A stretch of DNA of 64,000 bases from Kitasatospora sp. NBC_01287 (GTDB lineage Bacteria; Actinomycetota; Actinomycetes; Streptomycetales; Streptomycetaceae), in NCBI RefSeq assembly GCF_026340565.1, contig NZ_JAPEPB010000001.1, positions 6,608,001 through 6,672,000 of the forward strand, given 5' to 3'. The position numbers and the translations under genes were made by a program. Shown piece by piece: positions 61,196-64,000 of this stretch. How positions within the stretch are numbered: the first letter of the stretch is position 1; every line of letters begins with the position of its first letter. A model generated the notes under the pieces. It saw nothing but the letters and a program-made list of their open reading frames with translations, had not been told where the DNA came from and did not search any database.

Positions 61196-62122
61196 ATGAA
61201 GGCCATCGCGATCCATCGCTACGGCGGCCCGGAGGTCGTCGAGTTCCTCGAACTGCCCGACCCGAAGCTGGCGCCGGACGGCGTCCTGGTCCGGGTGCGG
61301 GCCGTGGGCGTCAACCCGGTCGACTGGAAGGTCCGCGAGGGCCACCTCGACGCGGTCATGGACGTGCACTTCCCGCTGATCATGGGCTGGGACCTGGCCG
61401 GGGTGGTCGAGCGGGTCGGCCCCTCCGTCACCGAGTACCAGGTCGGCGACGAGGTGATCGGCTACGTCCGCAAGGACGCCGTCGAGCACGGCACCTACGC
61501 CGAACTGGTCGCCGCCCCGGTGCGCACGCTGGCCCGCAAGCCCGCCGCGCTCAGCTGGGCGCAGGCCGGTGGGCTGCCGCTCGCCGGGCTGACCGCCTAC
61601 CAGTGCCTCGTCAAGGCCCTGGCGGTGCAGTCCGGCGAGACGGTGCTGATCCACGCCGCGGCCGGCGGGGTCGGCGGTCTCGCCACCCAGATCGCGGTGG
61701 CGCTCGGTGCCCGGGTGATCGGCACCGCGGGCGAGCACAACCACGCCTACCTGCGCTCGCTCGGCGCCGAGCCGGTGGCCCACGGCGAGGGCCTGGTGGA
61801 GCGGGTCCGGGCGCTGGTGCCACAGGGCGTGGACGCGGCCCTGGACCTGATCGGCGGCCCGGCGGTGGCGGCCTCCCGGGAGCTGGTGCGCCAGCGCGGC
61901 CGGATCGCCTCGATCGCGGACGCGGCGGTGCTCGACTTCGGCGGCCACTTCGTCTTCGTCCGCCCGGACGCCGCCGACCTCGCGGCGCTGGGCGAGCTGG
62001 TGGCGGCCGGCAGGCTCACCGTCACCGTCGCCTCCACCTTCCCGCTCGCCCAGGCCGCCTCCGCCCAGCGGCTCAGCGCCGAGGGGCGCACCAGGGGCAA
62101 GATCGTGTTGCTGGTGGACTGA
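61196..62122 (+). CDS. NADP-dependent quinone oxidoreductase (MDR family)
   Basis: A 308-residue zinc-free medium-chain dehydrogenase. MKAIAIHRYGGPEVVEFLELP, VGVNPVDWKVREG, VIGYV, GLPLAGLTAYQCL and the NADP motif LIHAAAGGVGGLATQIAVALG are typical of quinone reductases. A lone terminal GKIVLLVD ends it as in close relatives. The ATG at 61196 lacks a ribosome site. Physiological substrate unknown. Confidence 0.9.
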   Translation: MKAIAIHRYGGPEVVEFLELPDPKLAPDGVLVRVRAVGVNPVDWKVREGHLDAVMDVHFPLIMGWDLAGVVERVGPSVTEYQVGDEVIGYVRKDAVEHGTYAELVAAPVRTLARKPAALSWAQAGGLPLAGLTAYQCLVKALAVQSGETVLIHAAAGGVGGLATQIAVALGARVIGTAGEHNHAYLRSLGAEPVAHGEGLVERVRALVPQGVDAALDLIGGPAVAASRELVRQRGRIASIADAAVLDFGGHFVFVRPDAADLAALGELVAAGRLTVTVASTFPLAQAASAQRLSAEGRTRGKIVLLVD

Positions 62123-62255
62123 GCGGACCGGGCGGACCGGGCGGACTGGAGCGGACTCTCTGGACCGAGTGGGCCGGGACCGACCGGGGTCCGGGAGAAT
62201 GGGGCCGTGAGCGGAACGTTTCGCCCGTCCCCGAGCCCGTGGAGACCACGCAGTC

Positions 62256-62720
62256 ATGAGCACGAGCAGACCGTCCGAGGTGGGCGGCGTCTCCCTGGAC
62301 GAGACGGACCGCCTGCTGCTGGCCCACCTGGGCCGGGACGGCCGGGCCTCGTACGCCGAGATCGGCCTGCTCGCCAACCTCTCCGCCACCGCCGTGCGCC
62401 GCCGGATCGACCGGCTGCGCTCGCGCGGCGTGGTGCGCGGCTTCACCGTGGTGCTCGACCCCGAACTGCTCGGCTGGCACACCGAGGCCTTCGTGGAGAT
62501 CTACTGCCGCGAGCGCACCGCGCCGGAGGAGATCCTGGCCAGCCTGCGCCAGTTCTCCGAGGTCGTCGCCGCCTGGACGGTCACCGGCGATCCGGACGCC
62601 CTGGTGCACCTGCGGGCCGTCGACACCCGGCACCTGGAGGCCGTGATCGAGCGGATCCGGCGCGAGCCGGGCGTCCAGCGCAGCCGCAGCTCGGTGGTGC
62701 TCTCCCGGCTGATCGGCTGA
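62256..62720 (+). CDS. Lrp/AsnC-family transcriptional regulator
   Basis: A 154-residue regulator. HTH at ~12-60 (LDETDRLLLAHLGRDGRASYAEIGLLANLSATAVRRRIDRLRSRGVVRGF) and an AsnC ligand-binding (RAM) domain at ~65-150 (EAFVEIYCRERTAPEEILASLRQF, AWTVTGDPDALVHLRA). Such proteins sense amino acids. It lies 169 bp upstream of the decarboxylase on the same strand, which makes that gene a likely target. An 8-bp CGGCTGAT repeat (62705-62728) spans its stop. Confidence 0.92.
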   Translation: MSTSRPSEVGGVSLDETDRLLLAHLGRDGRASYAEIGLLANLSATAVRRRIDRLRSRGVVRGFTVVLDPELLGWHTEAFVEIYCRERTAPEEILASLRQFSEVVAAWTVTGDPDALVHLRAVDTRHLEAVIERIRREPGVQRSRSSVVLSRLIG

Positions 62721-62889
62721 TCGGCTGATCGGCGGCCGCCCGGACGGCCTCCCCGGGGGCCGCGCAGGATTCCTGCGCCGCCGGCCCCGAAGACGCTCGA
62801 AACCTGCCCGAACCGGCGCATTCGGACGCGCGGGCGCACGCCCCCGCTGCCTAGGCTGATCTTGAGTCCTGAGCCGAAGGAGCCCCCAC

Positions 62890-64000
62890 GTGACCGCCGC
62901 CGTCCCGCACCGCATGCACCAGCCGGACAACGACCTCGTCGACCTCGTCTTCGGCTACATGCGCGAGCGCCTGCAGTACGACCCGGTGCCGCTGGACCAC
63001 CCCGGTGACGGCGAGCAGCTCCGCGCCCACCTGGCCGGACTGCTGAACGAGCACGGCAACGCCCCCGCCGACGTGCTCAAGCTCTACGACCACGAGCTGT
63101 CCCGCGCGGTGATCTCCGCCGACAGCCCGCGGTACCTCTCCTTCATCCCGTGCGCCCCGACCAAGGCCGCGCTGCTCTTCGACATGGTGGTCTCCTGCGC
63201 CTCGCTGCAGGGCATCTCCTGGCTGGAGGCGGCCGGTGCGATCGCCGCGGAGAACCAGGTGCTGCGCCTGATAGCGGACCGGGCGGGGCTGCCCGCCACG
63301 GCCGGCGGCACCTTCGTCTCCGGCGGCTCGGCGGGCAACCTCTCCGCGCTGGTGGTGGCCCGCGACACCGCGCGGCGCAAGCTGGGCGTGGGGCCCGAGG
63401 CACGGCTGCGGATCGCGGTGGCCGACCAGGTGCACTCCTCGGTCAAGAACACCTTCAACATCATCGGCGTCGAGGCCTTCAAGGTCCCCGCCGTGGACCG
63501 CCGTTTCACCGGGGAGGCGCTGCGCGCGGCACTGGCGGCCGACCCCCACCCCGAGACGGTGATCGCGGTGGTCGGCACCGGCGGGACCACCAACGAGGGC
63601 ATCATCGACGACCTGCAGGGCCTCTCCGAGGTCGCCCGCGAGCGCGGCCTCTGGTTCCACGTGGACGGCGCCTACGGCGGCGCGGGCCTCTTCGCCCCCT
63701 CGGTGCGCGAGCGCTACAACGGCATCGAGCACGCCGACTCCTTCGTCGTCGACCCGCACAAGTGGCTCTTCGCGCCCTTCGACTGCGCCGCGCTGCTCTA
63801 CCGTGACCCGCGGCTGGCCAAGTCCGTGCACACCCAGGACGCGGGCTACCTGGACGTGCTGCACCACGAGGGCGACGAGTGGAACCCCACCGACTACGCC
63901 TACCACCTGACCCGCCGGGCCCGCGGCCTGCCGCTCTGGTTCTCGCTCGCCGTGCACGGCACCCAGGCCTACACCGACGCGATCGAGGCCGGCCTCACGC
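62890..64000 (+). CDS. PLP-dependent group II decarboxylase, cut by window end
   Basis: The first ~370 residues of an aromatic-L-amino-acid/glutamate-type decarboxylase. SPRYLSFIPCAPTKAALLFD, GGTFVSGGSAGNLSALVVARDTA, VHSSVKNTFNIIGVE, VVGTGGTTNEGIIDD, WFHVDGAYGGAGLFAP (PLP Asp) and SFVVDPHKWLFAPFDCAALL with the PLP-binding Lys are present. It removes the carboxyl group of an amino acid, producing an amine; the substrate cannot be told. The GTG at 62890 follows a GAAGGAG site. The C-terminal ~100 residues lie outside the window. Possibly controlled by the preceding Lrp regulator. Confidence 0.9.
   Translation, partial: MTAAVPHRMHQPDNDLVDLVFGYMRERLQYDPVPLDHPGDGEQLRAHLAGLLNEHGNAPADVLKLYDHELSRAVISADSPRYLSFIPCAPTKAALLFDMVVSCASLQGISWLEAAGAIAAENQVLRLIADRAGLPATAGGTFVSGGSAGNLSALVVARDTARRKLGVGPEARLRIAVADQVHSSVKNTFNIIGVEAFKVPAVDRRFTGEALRAALAADPHPETVIAVVGTGGTTNEGIIDDLQGLSEVARERGLWFHVDGAYGGAGLFAPSVRERYNGIEHADSFVVDPHKWLFAPFDCAALLYRDPRLAKSVHTQDAGYLDVLHHEGDEWNPTDYAYHLTRRARGLPLWFSLAVHGTQAYTDAIEAGLT

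Overview
The window is high-GC actinobacterial DNA with third-position G/C bias, many GTG starts, leaderless-looking starts and Streptomyces-type regulators. Gene content (glnA with paired GlnR boxes, RDD protein, DUF4191, lipA, lipB, sucB, lpd, pepA, cob genes, DUF3043, pspA/pspAA) matches the core chromosome of Streptomycetaceae (Streptomyces, Kitasatospora, Streptacidiphilus). Genus cannot be fixed from sequence alone.

Region 1 (1-10 kb) is ordinary chromosomal DNA: a secreted esterase lipoprotein, a hemerythrin-like protein, a flavin monooxygenase divergent from its TetR-type regulator with palindromic operators, a DUF1152 protein, a coupled three-gene operon (ArsC-like, DUF1697, unknown) and a membrane SpoIIE/PP2C phosphatase. 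An eight-copy 15-bp tandem repeat lies upstream of the phosphatase.

Region 2 (10-30 kb) is an accessory, stress-flavoured and decayed zone. It holds hsp20 divergent from rheA with a perfect RheA operator. It also holds a 1.3-kb duplication, each copy having a promoter, a roughly 770-nt untranslated leader full of CAGTAC motifs and a MerR-like HTH gene. A cold-shock cluster follows (rbpA homologue, CBS protein, DEAD-box helicase, csp with an attenuator-like leader). A 3.9-kb IS21-like element carries an adenosine deaminase passenger and has split a PP2C-type phosphatase gene in two. Truncated csp, IS1182-type transposase, STAS and DUF2267 remnants are scattered around.

Region 3 (30-45 kb) carries nitrogen and lipoate metabolism: glnA under GlnR boxes, an RDD protein, DUF4191, a 55-residue conserved protein, lipA, lipB, a large GAF/PucR regulator overlapping lipB and, divergent from it, an NsdA-like HTH/TPR regulator. 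An FAD amine-oxidase-type enzyme, a TIGR01777 epimerase and a DUF2510 membrane protein follow.

Region 4 (45-64 kb) starts with a short accessory stretch (multi-zinc-ribbon protein, DUF4240, PurN homologue, Uma2 nuclease-fold protein). It then runs through E2 (sucB) and E3 (lpd) of 2-oxoacid dehydrogenase, which use the lipoate made by LipA/LipB, then pepA, the cobalamin lower-loop genes cobS-cobT-cobU, a methyltransferase, DUF3043, pspA-pspAA, nadA, a quinone oxidoreductase, an Lrp regulator and a PLP-dependent decarboxylase cut by the window end. Many gene ends carry perfect stem-loop terminators, listed individually.
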